Below are positions 1 through 9,048 of a stretch of DNA of 64,000 bases, piece by piece; within the stretch, counting starts at the first letter, position 1; each line of letters starts with the position of its first letter. The DNA is from Bacteroidota bacterium (GTDB lineage: Bacteria > Bacteroidota > Bacteroidia > Cytophagales > Cyclobacteriaceae): NCBI GenBank assembly GCA_018267135.1, contig JAFDZA010000004.1, forward strand, positions 62,001 to 126,000, written 5' to 3'. Under the pieces are notes generated by a model. It did not search any database. It had not been told where the DNA came from and worked only from the letters and a program-made list of their open reading frames with translations. The translations under genes and the position numbers were made by a program.

Positions 1-2
1 TC

Positions 3-1709
3 GATACCAAAGGCGAATCGAGCCGGGAGTTACAGAAGGCGGCCGATCTGGCCCGCGGGGGTGTAATTATGTACAGTGAAGGCATGGCCGTACCCCACGA
101 CATGCCGGGCATTGTAGCTGGCCGGGTTCACAATGCCTTATATTATCCCCCCATGCTAAACCTTAATAAATTTATAAAGCCTGATTTTGCCATATTCAGA
201 GTAGCGGAAGTGAATAAAGAAAAAATTCTGCGCGAGTATGCCACTTCTTTTTTCAATGGATATAGAACGGAAATCAATCAGTTTGCGCCCGGTCATCCCG
301 ATTGGGAAGAAGAACAATCTGTTTTTTGGGGAAAGACATTACGCATCCTACGCGAAAACCATTACAACTTCATTTCACCAAAAATTACTCCCATCCTTCC
401 TACCCTGCACGATAGCATTTGGGTAAACCAGTGGGAAACCACCGATAAAATTGTTTACACCATTTTCAGCCTGAAGCCGGAAGGATTTAGTAAAAATCTT
501 TTTAAAGTGGAAAATAAACCAGGCTATCATTTTGTGGATGTCTGGAAGCATAAAATGCTTACGCCCACAAAAGAGGGAAACGTGGCTGTAGATGTAGATG
601 CCTTCAATCAATCCGACCTGGGCACTAACAACGAAGGCCAGGTAAGTTGTATAATCCGTTTCCCTGAATTGATTAAATGGAAGACGGATGGAGACGCACT
701 GACAATAGAAACGCCATACGATTTAAAACTCTGGACCGGCAATCCATCGTACAACAAAAAAGAAATTATAATTCCGAAAGGCCGGCAACAACTTCATCTT
801 CCTGAATGGATCGGTAGGTTTGAGGGGAATGTAGTGATTCAGGCATTTGACGGGAAAATAGTAAAAGATGAAATCTGTTTTGAAATTAAAGCCGGAACAC
901 CCCGGTTGGTTTCCGCCATCACAAAGCCTTCTCTTCGCAGCCCACACGGCATGGTAAAAATTCCGGCCGGAAAATTTTTATTTAAAGCCACTCAGAGCGA
1001 TGAATTTATTCCGTACCCCCAAGCCGGAATAAATGAACAACATGAAATGCAAAGTTTTTATATGGATCCATTTCCGGTTACCAACGAGGAGTTTCAAAAA
1101 TTCTTAACGAGTTCCGGCTACCAACCGGGCGATACTACCAATTTTTTGAAGCATTGGAAAAACCATGCACCCGTAAAAGATGAAAAAAATTTTCCGGTTG
1201 TCTATGTTTCGTATGAAGATGCGCGTGCGTATGCAAATTGGAGCGGTAAGCGACTGCCCACAGAAATGGAATGGCAATATGCGGCACAAACAGCATCGCT
1301 TAACGAGTGGCCATGGAAACAAACGAAACCGGTAACCAGAAAAGAAACGGTAGTAACCGAAACACTAAAAGTAACCGAACTGCAGGGTATTGCATCTGAA
1401 CACTGTAATTTGGGTGATGGTAAACTGTATCCGGTAGGAAAATATAAGGCAGGCGTAAACCCGTATGGTTTGTATGATCTGACCGGTTGCGTGTGGCAGC
1501 TTACCAACGATATATATGAAAGCGGCAGTTATCGGTACATCATTATGAAGGGCGGCAGCTACTTCAAGCCATCATCCAGCTGGTGGTACGTACAGGGCGG
1601 CCCGCACGAGTTACATTATCGCCAATATTTATTGCGTGTGTCACCTGGATTTGAGCGCAACGCCACGGTGGGGTTTAGGTGCATGATGGATGGAATTAAT
1701 AATAAGTAA
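3..1709 (+). CDS. C-terminal part of a large SUMF1 (FGE-sulfatase) domain protein, 5'-truncated by window edge
   Basis: The frame is open from base 3 without a stop, so the gene begins outside the window; the ATG at 69 is internal and has no visible ribosome-binding site. Three regions can be seen. The N-terminal part (to about base 620) contains a segment around [18 protein letters not shown] and reads like the end of an enzyme barrel, which I cannot assign. A beta-sandwich-like stretch follows (about 650-890). The last 250 residues, from [11 protein letters not shown] onward, are a formylglycine-generating-enzyme/SUMF1-type fold: [57 protein letters not shown] and the terminal GFRC. In this family the fold either oxidises cysteine or, more often in multidomain proteins, has an unknown binding role. 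No operon partner is visible; a terminator-like structure follows. Confidence 0.75.
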   Translation, partial: DTKGESSRELQKAADLARGGVIMYSEGMAVPHDMPGIVAGRVHNALYYPPMLNLNKFIKPDFAIFRVAEVNKEKILREYATSFFNGYRTEINQFAPGHPDWEEEQSVFWGKTLRILRENHYNFISPKITPILPTLHDSIWVNQWETTDKIVYTIFSLKPEGFSKNLFKVENKPGYHFVDVWKHKMLTPTKEGNVAVDVDAFNQSDLGTNNEGQVSCIIRFPELIKWKTDGDALTIETPYDLKLWTGNPSYNKKEIIIPKGRQQLHLPEWIGRFEGNVVIQAFDGKIVKDEICFEIKAGTPRLVSAITKPSLRSPHGMVKIPAGKFLFKATQSDEFIPYPQAGINEQHEMQSFYMDPFPVTNEEFQKFLTSSGYQPGDTTNFLKHWKNHAPVKDEKNFPVVYVSYEDARAYANWSGKRLPTEMEWQYAAQTASLNEWPWKQTKPVTRKETVVTETLKVTELQGIASEHCNLGDGKLYPVGKYKAGVNPYGLYDLTGCVWQLTNDIYESGSYRYIIMKGGSYFKPSSSWWYVQGGPHELHYRQYLLRVSPGFERNATVGFRCMMDGINNK

Positions 1710-1736
1710 AGAAAATTTCAATACAGTTTTATATAA

Positions 1737-1792
1737 CCCGCTTAAGTATCAATACTTTTTTTAGCGGAAAGAAGAGGCGGGCTTTCTTTTTC
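1737..1792 (+). terminator. Probable Rho-independent terminator after the SUMF1 gene
   Basis: Two nested signals are seen. The inner one is a 5-bp stem AAGTA/TACTT with loop TCAA, running into seven T. An outer CCCGC (1737-1741) pairs with GCGGG (1777-1781), followed by a T-rich run CTTTCTTTTT. It lies between the SUMF1 gene and the tetR operon. The stems are short, so termination is likely but not certain. Confidence 0.45.
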
Positions 1793-1837
1793 AAGGCAAT
1801 TTGTTTGTAATCGTTTTCGGTCGAGTTATTAATATTT

Positions 1838-1879
1838 TTAAACATTTGTTTAAAAATATTAAACGATTGTTTAATATTG
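1838..1879 (+). promoter_or_regulatory. Tandem TetR-type operators overlapping the efflux-operon promoter
   Basis: Two 16-bp sites share the pattern TTAAAC-N4-GTTTAA: TTAAACATTTGTTTAA at 1838-1853 and TTAAACGATTGTTTAA at 1859-1874. Their centres are 21 bp apart, two helical turns, so two repressor dimers would bind the same face. The first site lies at the heart of a larger perfect 14-bp inverted repeat with a 2-nt centre (1831-1860). A Bacteroidota-like promoter fits inside: TTTG at 1845-1848, 23 bp, then TAATATTG at 1872-1879 (one mismatch to TAnnTTTG). tetR starts 15 bp later at 1894, so autorepression of the whole operon is the natural reading. Confidence 0.7.
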
Positions 1880-1893
1880 CGCGTTCATAAGCC

Positions 1894-2472
1894 ATGACCA
1901 AAGAAAAGATCTTATCGGCAGCACAAGAATTGTTTGAGGAACGGGGATTTGACGGTACTTCCGTGCGCGATATTGCCACCCATGCCGAAGTAAATGTGGC
2001 ATTAATTAATTATCACTTTGGCTCGAAAGATGCACTCATTGCCACCCTTATTGAAGAAATGGCCAATACTTCATTTATTAAACTGGCCGATATAAATAAA
2101 TCCAGCGACTCTCCCCTGCAAAAACTGTTTAAAGCCATTGATGTGATGGTAGATAAAATAGTGGATAATAAAAAGTATTACCAAATGCTGCATCGAGAAC
2201 TTTCCACTCTTAATCGCCCGGAGCTTAAAGAACAACTGGTAAAGAGTATGAAGCGCAACCGTACTGAGTTAAAAAGCATTATTGAAGAAGGACAATACAA
2301 AAAAATATTTAGAACAGACATAGACATGGATCTTACTGTTTCTACTCTGTTTTGCTTGTTGCATCAGGTTACAAACAAAGCACACATATTAAAAGAAACA
2401 GATACAAAATTAAAAAACAGACTGCGGCTTCATACACAAGACTTGATGAGCAGTTTTTTATCTAAGAAGTAA
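1894..2472 (+). CDS. TetR/AcrR-family transcriptional repressor
   Basis: This 192-aa protein begins with a typical TetR helix-turn-helix (residues about 5-48: KILSAAQELFEERGFDGTSV then the recognition helix ending INYHFGSKDAL). The rest is all-helical, as expected for the ligand-binding and dimerisation domain. Length is normal for the family. It is the first gene of an operon with an outer-membrane factor, a membrane-fusion protein and an EmrB exporter, only 4 bp before the next start. It therefore most likely senses the exported compound and releases the tandem operators just upstream. The ligand cannot be deduced. Confidence 0.9.
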   Translation: MTKEKILSAAQELFEERGFDGTSVRDIATHAEVNVALINYHFGSKDALIATLIEEMANTSFIKLADINKSSDSPLQKLFKAIDVMVDKIVDNKKYYQMLHRELSTLNRPELKEQLVKSMKRNRTELKSIIEEGQYKKIFRTDIDMDLTVSTLFCLLHQVTNKAHILKETDTKLKNRLRLHTQDLMSSFLSKK

Positions 2473-2476
2473 AATT

Positions 2477-3811
2477 ATGAGAAGAGTAAAATTTTTAATA
2501 CCGTTATTCGCCATCAGTAATTTCATAACGGTTGCTCAGAATAAACCGCTCACAATGAAAGAGGCCATTGATCTGGCTGTAAAAAACAGTAAAGAGTTAA
2601 AGGTATCGAAAGCCAATATTGAGATGGCACAGGCTAAACTAGCACAAGCTAAAGATCAGGCATTACCCACACTCAAAGCCAGCGGTATGTACTTGCGATT
2701 AAACAAACCCACCGTAATTCCGGCCCATGCTGATGCCGGCAGTGGTGGGGGAAGTGGAAGCGGAGGTGGCTCCAACCCAATGGCAATATTTAGTCAGATG
2801 AACAGTGCCGGGCTTGCCATGCTGCAATTGACGGAGCCCATTTTTTCAGGCTTTAAAATCCGTAACAACCGCATTATGCAGGGTTATCTTGCTGAAGCCG
2901 CACAGTACGATGATAATACTATGCGCAGTAAGGTAATGACCAACACGGTACGCGCATTATATCAATACTATGAGTTGCTTGAAAACAAAAAATTGATTAA
3001 AAAAAATGAAGAGCAAGTCAGGCAATTGGTTGATGAATTTACGAACAAAGAAAAACAAGGGGTGCTGGCTAAAAATGATGTATTAAAAGCCGAACTTCAG
3101 CTTAACAACGTATTGCTCACACTTACCGATGTGAACAACAACATTAAAGTAGCCGAATTTACGATTCAAATTTTGTTGGGCTTACCTACTGATAAGGCCT
3201 TTGTGCTTGACACCACGGGAATGTTTCCTCACCCTGCGTATGAAACAACTGAGAATTATGAAACAATAGCTTTAGATAAAAGGAGCGAAGTGAAAGCAGC
3301 TTTTGTGCAAATGAAAGCATCGGAGGCAGCATTGAAAATAGCAAAGGCAGATTATTATCCATCCATCGCACTGATGGGAGGATACGCCAACATTTTTATT
3401 CCCAACGTGGCCAACGTTACGAACGTATTGAATGGGGGATTGTCGTTGAATTATAATATAACAGGATTGATTTATAACAGGCATCACGTACTAGAATACA
3501 AAGCACGGCAACGTCAAATACAGGCATCGTCTGAAGCGGTAACAGATCAAATCAAAGTAGATGTGCACAGAAAATACCTCGATTATCAAAAGAGTTTAGA
3601 AAAAATTTCATTAACTGAAAAATCAATCGTACAAGCCGAAGAGAATTATACTATTTCTAAAAATAAATTTAACAACGGCCTCATGATTACTTCCGATTAC
3701 CTTGAAGCATATGTGTTGTTGCTTCAAACACAAATCAATTACACTTCGGCCAAGTCTGAGAATCGGATCGCTTGGTATGAACTTCAACAAGCGGCCGGTA
3801 CGATCGAATAA
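2477..3811 (+). CDS. TolC-family outer-membrane efflux channel
   Basis: This 444-aa protein has an N-terminal signal peptide ending near VAQ, then two outer-membrane efflux protein repeats (long helices rich in Ala, Lys and Glu, for example IDLAVKNSKELKVSKANIEM). It forms the outer-membrane duct of a tripartite pump. A glycine/serine-rich tract (GSGGGSGSGGGS, around residue 92-104) interrupts the first repeat. It is unusual for TolC and probably lies in an extracellular or equatorial loop. The gene starts 4 bp after tetR and lies 28 bp before the adaptor gene, so the three pump parts are co-transcribed. Confidence 0.9.
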   Translation: MRRVKFLIPLFAISNFITVAQNKPLTMKEAIDLAVKNSKELKVSKANIEMAQAKLAQAKDQALPTLKASGMYLRLNKPTVIPAHADAGSGGGSGSGGGSNPMAIFSQMNSAGLAMLQLTEPIFSGFKIRNNRIMQGYLAEAAQYDDNTMRSKVMTNTVRALYQYYELLENKKLIKKNEEQVRQLVDEFTNKEKQGVLAKNDVLKAELQLNNVLLTLTDVNNNIKVAEFTIQILLGLPTDKAFVLDTTGMFPHPAYETTENYETIALDKRSEVKAAFVQMKASEAALKIAKADYYPSIALMGGYANIFIPNVANVTNVLNGGLSLNYNITGLIYNRHHVLEYKARQRQIQASSEAVTDQIKVDVHRKYLDYQKSLEKISLTEKSIVQAEENYTISKNKFNNGLMITSDYLEAYVLLLQTQINYTSAKSENRIAWYELQQAAGTIE

Positions 3812-3839
3812 AAAATTTTAACAAAGAATTATTGAAATC

Positions 3840-4928
3840 ATGGAACAAGAAAGACAAAAAAAAGCCAAAAAGAAAAGTAAAAAGTTTGCTATAGTGCTGA
3901 TGGCCATCATTACTGTGGGGGCATCTTTTGGAATTTATAGATACATTCAAGGGCAACGACATGAAAAAACAGACGATGCCCAGGTAGAAGCAAACATCAG
4001 CCCCATTACTCCTAAAGTTTCTGGATTTGTTAAAAAATATTACGCAGAAGATAACCAACATGTCAATGTGGGCGATACCTTGGTGGTGCTTGACGATAGC
4101 GATTTTATTATCAAAGTAAGACAAGCGGAAACGATATTGGCTTATGCCAAATCAAACGTGCAATCGAGTGGAGCAAATTTACAAACAGCCGAAGCGAATG
4201 TACAGAGCACAACCTACACTACGCAGGCGGCTGAGGGCAACATTGAGTTGTCAAAAGTGAGGTATGAAAGAGCCGAAAGTGATTATAAACGTTATGCTGA
4301 ACTGATTAAAACAAAATCAATTACCGACCAACAGTTTGAGCAGGCGAAAGCCGACCGCGATGCTGCAGCCAGTCAACTCGAAGTAGCCAAGCGTCAATAT
4401 GAGGCATTGACAAGAGAAACTTCGGCCAGAAAATCGCAGGCGGTGATGAGCCAAAAAGGTGTTTCATTGGCCGAAGCATTGGTGAAAGAGCGAGAAGCTG
4501 ATTTGGCTTATGCCAAATTGCAATTATCCTATTGCTACATTATTGCACCTATTTCAGGTACGGTATCTAAGAAGAATGTACAAGTGGGGCAGTTGGTACA
4601 AGCAGGGCAATCGCTTTATGCGTTAGTTGATGATCAAGACAAATGGGTAATTGCCAACTACAAAGAGACGCAAGTAGAGAAAATGAAAGTAGGCCAAACC
4701 GTAGAACTGGAAGCAGATGCTTTTTCTGATATATTGTTTATTGGAAAAATACAAAGTATTTCACCCGCTACAGGTGCAAAATTCTCATTACTTCCGCCCG
4801 ACAATTCATCAGGGAACTTTGTGAAAATAGTACAACGTATTCCGGTAAAAATTGTGCTGGACAAAAACGACAACAACAAACTGTTGCGTGCCGGAATGAA
4901 CGTGATTGTGGACGTGCAACTAAAATAG
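3840..4928 (+). CDS. HlyD/EmrA-family periplasmic adaptor subunit
   Basis: This 362-aa adaptor of a tripartite exporter begins with a lysine-rich cytosolic stub and one membrane helix (about residues 14-32). It is followed by the biotinyl-lipoyl-like beginning EKTDDAQVEANISPITPKVSG, which is characteristic of EmrA. A long alpha-hairpin follows (about 85-215, with the AEANVQSTTYTTQAAEGN region), then the second lipoyl half (YCYIIAPISGTVSKKNVQVG) and a beta-barrel. It links the inner-membrane EmrB-type transporter encoded next to the TolC-like channel encoded just upstream. Family membership is clear; substrate is unknown. Confidence 0.9.
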   Translation: MEQERQKKAKKKSKKFAIVLMAIITVGASFGIYRYIQGQRHEKTDDAQVEANISPITPKVSGFVKKYYAEDNQHVNVGDTLVVLDDSDFIIKVRQAETILAYAKSNVQSSGANLQTAEANVQSTTYTTQAAEGNIELSKVRYERAESDYKRYAELIKTKSITDQQFEQAKADRDAAASQLEVAKRQYEALTRETSARKSQAVMSQKGVSLAEALVKEREADLAYAKLQLSYCYIIAPISGTVSKKNVQVGQLVQAGQSLYALVDDQDKWVIANYKETQVEKMKVGQTVELEADAFSDILFIGKIQSISPATGAKFSLLPPDNSSGNFVKIVQRIPVKIVLDKNDNNKLLRAGMNVIVDVQLK

Positions 4929-4987
4929 CTAAACATAGCATCTGTTTATTTCAAGTAGCCAGGCGACTATTTTTTTCAAAAACAATT

Positions 4988-6565
4988 ATGTTACAACAAG
5001 AGTCATTAGTTGAGTATGGATTTAATCGCGCGATTATTACCATTACTGCAATTATGTGCGCACTACTCGAAATTATTGACACCACTATTGTAAATGTGGC
5101 GCTTAATGAAATGAAAGGAAACTTGGGCGCAACACTTAATGATGTAAGTTGGGTAATTACTTCGTATGCCATTGCCAATGTAATTATTGTACCGATGACG
5201 AGCTGGCTCACGCAGCAGTTTGGCAGAAGAAATTATTTTGCCGCCTCCATTATCGTATTTACCGTGGCATCGTTTCTCTGTGGGAATGCAACCTCTATTT
5301 GGGAACTAATCATCTTTCGGTTTATTCAGGGTATGGGCGGTGGTGCGTTGCTCGTAACTTCTCAAACCATTATCACAGAAGTTTACCCTCAGGAAAAACG
5401 CGGCATGGCGCAGGCATTGTATGGTATGGGGGTTATTGTCGGGCCAACACTTGGTCCTCCGCTCGGTGGCTATATTGTTGATAATTTTTCGTGGCCTTAT
5501 ATTTTCTATATCAATATTCCCATCGGTATCATTGCTACGTTTCTCACGTTACAATATGTGAAGAGCCCAAATTATGGAGAGAAAAGAAAGGCATCGCAAG
5601 TAGACTGGTGGGGAATTGCTTTTCTTATTATGGCCGTGGGGTCCTTACAATATGTGCTGGAGAAAGGACAAGAACACGATTGGTTTGAAGACAACACCAT
5701 TATTACGTTTGCTATTATTTCATTTTTTGGAATTTACTTTTTTATATGGCGCGAGTTGGTGGCTAAATACCCAATTGTTGATTTGCGTGTGCTAAAAAAT
5801 AAAAACCTTGCCATCGGTACGATGCTTTCATTCATACTTGGATTTGGTTTGTATGGATCAACCTTTGTTATTCCACTATTTACGCAAAACTCTTTGGGGT
5901 GGACGGCTTTGCAAGCAGGCTTACTACTTGTGCCAAGTTCACTGGCAACCGGTTTTATGATGCCTTTTGTTGGTACGGCTGTGCAGAAAGGAGTGCCGTC
6001 TAAATATTTAATTTCACTGGGCTTTTCTATTTTCTTTGGTTATAGTTTGTGGGCATACACGATTATCACACCCTTTACTGGCGAACGCGACTTCTTTTTT
6101 ATATTGATGTTGCGCGGCATTGGTCTTGGATTTTTGTTTGTACCAACTACCACCATGGCCTTGTCAACGTTGAAGGGAAAAGAAGTGGGGCAAGGCGCAG
6201 CGTTTACAGGTATGGTACGACAATTGGGTGGGTCGTTTGGCATTGCGTTGATCAGCACATTTATCAGCCGGCAATCGACTCTGCACCGTGCGAATTTAAT
6301 TAATCACATTTCACCTTACGATGCAAATGTGCAGCAACGCCTCGAGAGCATGAAAGCAAATTTTCTAGCACAAGGTTCTACGGTTGAGCGGGCGACACAG
6401 CAAGCTAATCAATTGATGGATAGCATGGCCACCAGGCAAGCAATGTTGCTAACCTACATGGATGTGTTCCTCTACATCGGTATTTTCTTTTTACTCTGCG
6501 TACCATTTGTGCTTATGCTTAAACCCGTGAAAACTAACATAGCTTTGAGCCAGACGTCACATTGA
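4988..6565 (+). CDS. EmrB/QacA-family 14-TM drug:H+ antiporter (MFS, DHA2)
   Basis: This 525-aa polytopic membrane protein has the DHA2 hallmarks: helix 1 with LLEIIDTTIVNVALNEM (motif D1), WVITSYAIANVIIVPMTSWL, the loop motif QFGRR, and motif C GMGVIVGPTLGPPLGGYI in helix 5. About 14 hydrophobic segments and the length match EmrB rather than 12-TM transporters. It should drive export through the adaptor and TolC-like proteins encoded upstream. The 59-bp gap from the adaptor gene still fits one operon. It is the last gene of the TetR-controlled cluster. Confidence 0.92.
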   Translation: MLQQESLVEYGFNRAIITITAIMCALLEIIDTTIVNVALNEMKGNLGATLNDVSWVITSYAIANVIIVPMTSWLTQQFGRRNYFAASIIVFTVASFLCGNATSIWELIIFRFIQGMGGGALLVTSQTIITEVYPQEKRGMAQALYGMGVIVGPTLGPPLGGYIVDNFSWPYIFYINIPIGIIATFLTLQYVKSPNYGEKRKASQVDWWGIAFLIMAVGSLQYVLEKGQEHDWFEDNTIITFAIISFFGIYFFIWRELVAKYPIVDLRVLKNKNLAIGTMLSFILGFGLYGSTFVIPLFTQNSLGWTALQAGLLLVPSSLATGFMMPFVGTAVQKGVPSKYLISLGFSIFFGYSLWAYTIITPFTGERDFFFILMLRGIGLGFLFVPTTTMALSTLKGKEVGQGAAFTGMVRQLGGSFGIALISTFISRQSTLHRANLINHISPYDANVQQRLESMKANFLAQGSTVERATQQANQLMDSMATRQAMLLTYMDVFLYIGIFFLLCVPFVLMLKPVKTNIALSQTSH

Positions 6566-6660
6566 CCACATGAAAAAGCAGGTTTCGGTTTAACTGAAAA
6601 AAACTGCTACTTTGTGTAATCCTATTTTCAAGATCAGATATTAATTTTAACACCAGTTTA

Positions 6661-7923
6661 ATGAAAATGATCTCCGCAAGAAGAGTAGTCGTTACCGGTT
6701 TGGGTGCTATTACGCCCATTGGCAATACACTTTCCGAATTTTGGAATAACCTGATAGCCGGCCAGAGTGGTGCCGCCCCCATTACGCACTTCAATGCGGG
6801 CAAATTCAAAACCCAATTTGCGTGCGAAATAAAAGGCTTCGATTTTAATCACTATTTTGATCGCCCCGAATTGCGCAAGATGGATAAGTTTACTCAGTAT
6901 GCGATGGTGGCAGCCGATGAAGCCATCCGCGATGCTGCTCTGAATCTTAACACCATTAATAAAAGAAAAGTAGGTGTAATCTGGGGCTCTGGCAATGGCG
7001 GGTTTCAAACCTTCCAGGAACAAGTGATGGAGTTTGCCCATGGCGATGGCACTCCGCGCTTCAACCCTTTTTTTATTCCCAAAGTAATTGCCGACATCGC
7101 TTCGGGCTGGATATCTATTAAGTACGGTTTTATGGGATTAAACTATACCACCATTTCGGCCTGCGCTACCTCCACCACGGCCATCATTGATGCTTACAAT
7201 TATATTAAGTGGGGTAAAGCCAATATCATTATAACCGGAGGCTCGGAAGCCGCCATCAATGAAGCCGGCATTGGCGGGTTCAATGCCAGCAAAGCGCTTT
7301 CGCAAAACAATGCAGATCCGGCACATGCTTCGCGCCCGTTCGATAAAGACCGCGATGGCTTTGTCATGGGCGAAGGAGCCGGGGCGCTGGTGCTGGAAGA
7401 ATACGAACATGCCCTGGCGCGCGGGGCAAAAATTTATGCCGAAGTAGCCGGAGGAGGGATGAGTGCTGATGCCTACCATCTAACGGGTACACACCCCGAA
7501 GGTGAAGGCGCATTATTAGGAATGCAAGAAGCTTTAGATGATGCCGGCCTGCAGCCGGGCGATGTTGATTATCTGAATGCGCACGCCACCTCTACCCCGG
7601 TGGGAGACCTGAGCGAGACCAAAGCCATTGTGCGGTTGTTTGGAGAAAACCCAACTCACTTATCCATCAGTGCCACCAAATCGGCTACCGGTCATTTGCT
7701 CGGAGCAGCAGGCGCCATTGAAGGCATTGCTTCTATTCTGGCTGTGAAGAATGATATCATTCCACCTACCATCAACACACAAAATGTAGATGAGGCCATT
7801 CCGGCATCGCTCAATCTAACGCTGGGCCAAGCCGCACACAAAACGGTAAATGTGGCGATGAGCAATACCTTTGGCTTTGGCGGGCATAATGCTACAGCCG
7901 TGTTTAAGAAATGGAATGCCTAA
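6661..7923 (+). CDS. fabF: Beta-ketoacyl-ACP synthase II (FabF-type)
   Basis: This 420-aa thiolase-fold condensing enzyme elongates acyl-ACP with malonyl-ACP in fatty-acid synthesis. The catalytic triad is visible: Cys near residue 167 in TTISACATSTTA, His near 307 in LNAHATSTPVGD, and His near 343 in KSATGHLLGAAG. The N-terminal RRVVVTGLGAITPIG and C-terminal NTFGFGGHNA motifs are standard. No acyl-carrier-protein gene is adjacent, so this may be a second, stand-alone copy; a polyketide or flexirubin-type role is possible. It is convergent with mdh across a shared terminator. Confidence 0.9.
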   Translation: MKMISARRVVVTGLGAITPIGNTLSEFWNNLIAGQSGAAPITHFNAGKFKTQFACEIKGFDFNHYFDRPELRKMDKFTQYAMVAADEAIRDAALNLNTINKRKVGVIWGSGNGGFQTFQEQVMEFAHGDGTPRFNPFFIPKVIADIASGWISIKYGFMGLNYTTISACATSTTAIIDAYNYIKWGKANIIITGGSEAAINEAGIGGFNASKALSQNNADPAHASRPFDKDRDGFVMGEGAGALVLEEYEHALARGAKIYAEVAGGGMSADAYHLTGTHPEGEGALLGMQEALDDAGLQPGDVDYLNAHATSTPVGDLSETKAIVRLFGENPTHLSISATKSATGHLLGAAGAIEGIASILAVKNDIIPPTINTQNVDEAIPASLNLTLGQAAHKTVNVAMSNTFGFGGHNATAVFKKWNA

Positions 7924-7953
7924 AAAAAGCTACTTTTGTTGGCAGCTTTTTTT
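7922..7953. terminator. Bidirectional terminator between fabF and mdh
   Basis: A 10-bp perfect stem, AAAAAAAGCT (7922-7931) with AGCTTTTTTT (7944-7953), is separated by a 12-nt loop. The A-run and T-run make it a terminator for both of the convergent genes. It begins within the fabF stop codon. Confidence 0.75.
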
Positions 7954-7972
7954 AAGGTAATATGAAAGGTTA

Positions 7973-8905
7973 TTATTTGGGAAGTTTATCCAGCACATCC
8001 ATTACTTCCTTTACGTGGTGGTGGCTGGTTTCGAGCAGGGCTTTCTCCTCGCTGTTCAGTTGCAGTTCTATAATTTGTTCGATGCCGTTTTTGCCCAGTA
8101 TAACCGGCACCCCGAGGTAGCAATTTTTAATGCCGTACTCGCCATCGAGGCGCATACACACCGGCAATACTCTGCGTTGGTCTTTTACAATGGCTTCCAC
8201 CATCTGGGCTGCGGCTGAGCCGGGTGCATACCAGGCCGAAGTGCCCATCAGCTTTACTAACTCACCACCTCCCATTTTGGTGCGCTCAATAATAGCATCC
8301 AGTTTGTCTTTAGCAATTAATTCAGTTACGGGTATCCCGCCCACGGTAGTATAGCGCGGCAGGGGTACCATGGTGTCGCCATGGCCACCTAAAATCATGG
8401 CCTGAATATCTTTGGGAGAAACATTTAAGGCTTCGGCCAGAAAAGCCCGGTAGCGGGCTGTATCTAAAATACCGGCCATCCCCATAACACGGGTGCGGGG
8501 AAATTTAGAGATGAGGTGAGCCTGATAGGTCATTACATCCAGCGGGTTGCTGACCACTACAATAATGGCGTTGGGCGAATGTTTTATTACATTTTCAGTT
8601 ACGGTCTTTACAATTCCGGCATTGGTGCTGATCAAATCATCGCGTGTCATGCCGGGTTTGCGGGGAAGCCCGGAAGTAATGACGACCACGTTTGAGTTGG
8701 CACTTTTAGAGTAATCGTTGGTAGCGCCCACCGTGCGGCTATCGTATAAATTGATCGGAGCCTTTTGCCAGATATCCAGCGCTTTTCCTTCGGCCAAACC
8801 TTCTTTAATGTCAACCAAAACAATTTCATTGGCTACTTCGCGGTAGGCCAATACATCGGCACACGTGGCTCCTACATTGCCAGCACCTACAACAGTTATT
8901 TTCAT
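7973..8905 (-). CDS. mdh: Malate dehydrogenase (LDH-like type)
   Basis: This 310-aa NAD-dependent enzyme interconverts malate and oxaloacetate in the citric-acid cycle. It shows the Rossmann motif VVGAGNVGATCAD, the acidic end of beta-2 (IVLVDI) that selects NAD, the active-site loop GLPRKPGMTRDDL with substrate-binding arginines, VVSNPLDVMTY, and the catalytic His in LGGHGDTMVP. The two-arginine loop and overall pattern fit the LDH-like malate dehydrogenases common in Bacteroidota. It is divergently transcribed from the aspartate kinase gene with a 143-bp intergenic region. Confidence 0.93.
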   Translation of the reverse strand: MKITVVGAGNVGATCADVLAYREVANEIVLVDIKEGLAEGKALDIWQKAPINLYDSRTVGATNDYSKSANSNVVVITSGLPRKPGMTRDDLISTNAGIVKTVTENVIKHSPNAIIVVVSNPLDVMTYQAHLISKFPRTRVMGMAGILDTARYRAFLAEALNVSPKDIQAMILGGHGDTMVPLPRYTTVGGIPVTELIAKDKLDAIIERTKMGGGELVKLMGTSAWYAPGSAAAQMVEAIVKDQRRVLPVCMRLDGEYGIKNCYLGVPVILGKNGIEQIIELQLNSEEKALLETSHHHVKEVMDVLDKLPK

Positions 8906-8996
8906 GAGATTTAGAATTTACAGGTTATTAACAGGCGGCAATTTATCATCTGCAAACTTTAAAAAGAAAGACATTTATCATTTTTAATGGCAGATC

Positions 8997-9029
8997 TGTT
9001 TTTCATTTTCTTTTCAGCCAATATCTTTG
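8997..9029 (+). promoter_or_regulatory. Bacteroidota-type promoter for the aspartate kinase gene
   Basis: TATCTTTG at 9022-9029 is a perfect match to the TAnnTTTG -7 box. A weak TGTTT (8997-9001) lies 20 bp upstream in the -33 position. The ATG of the downstream gene is 20 bp after the box, giving a short leader. Confidence 0.5.
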
Positions 9030-9048
9030 TCGGCTTAATTTTATAGAT

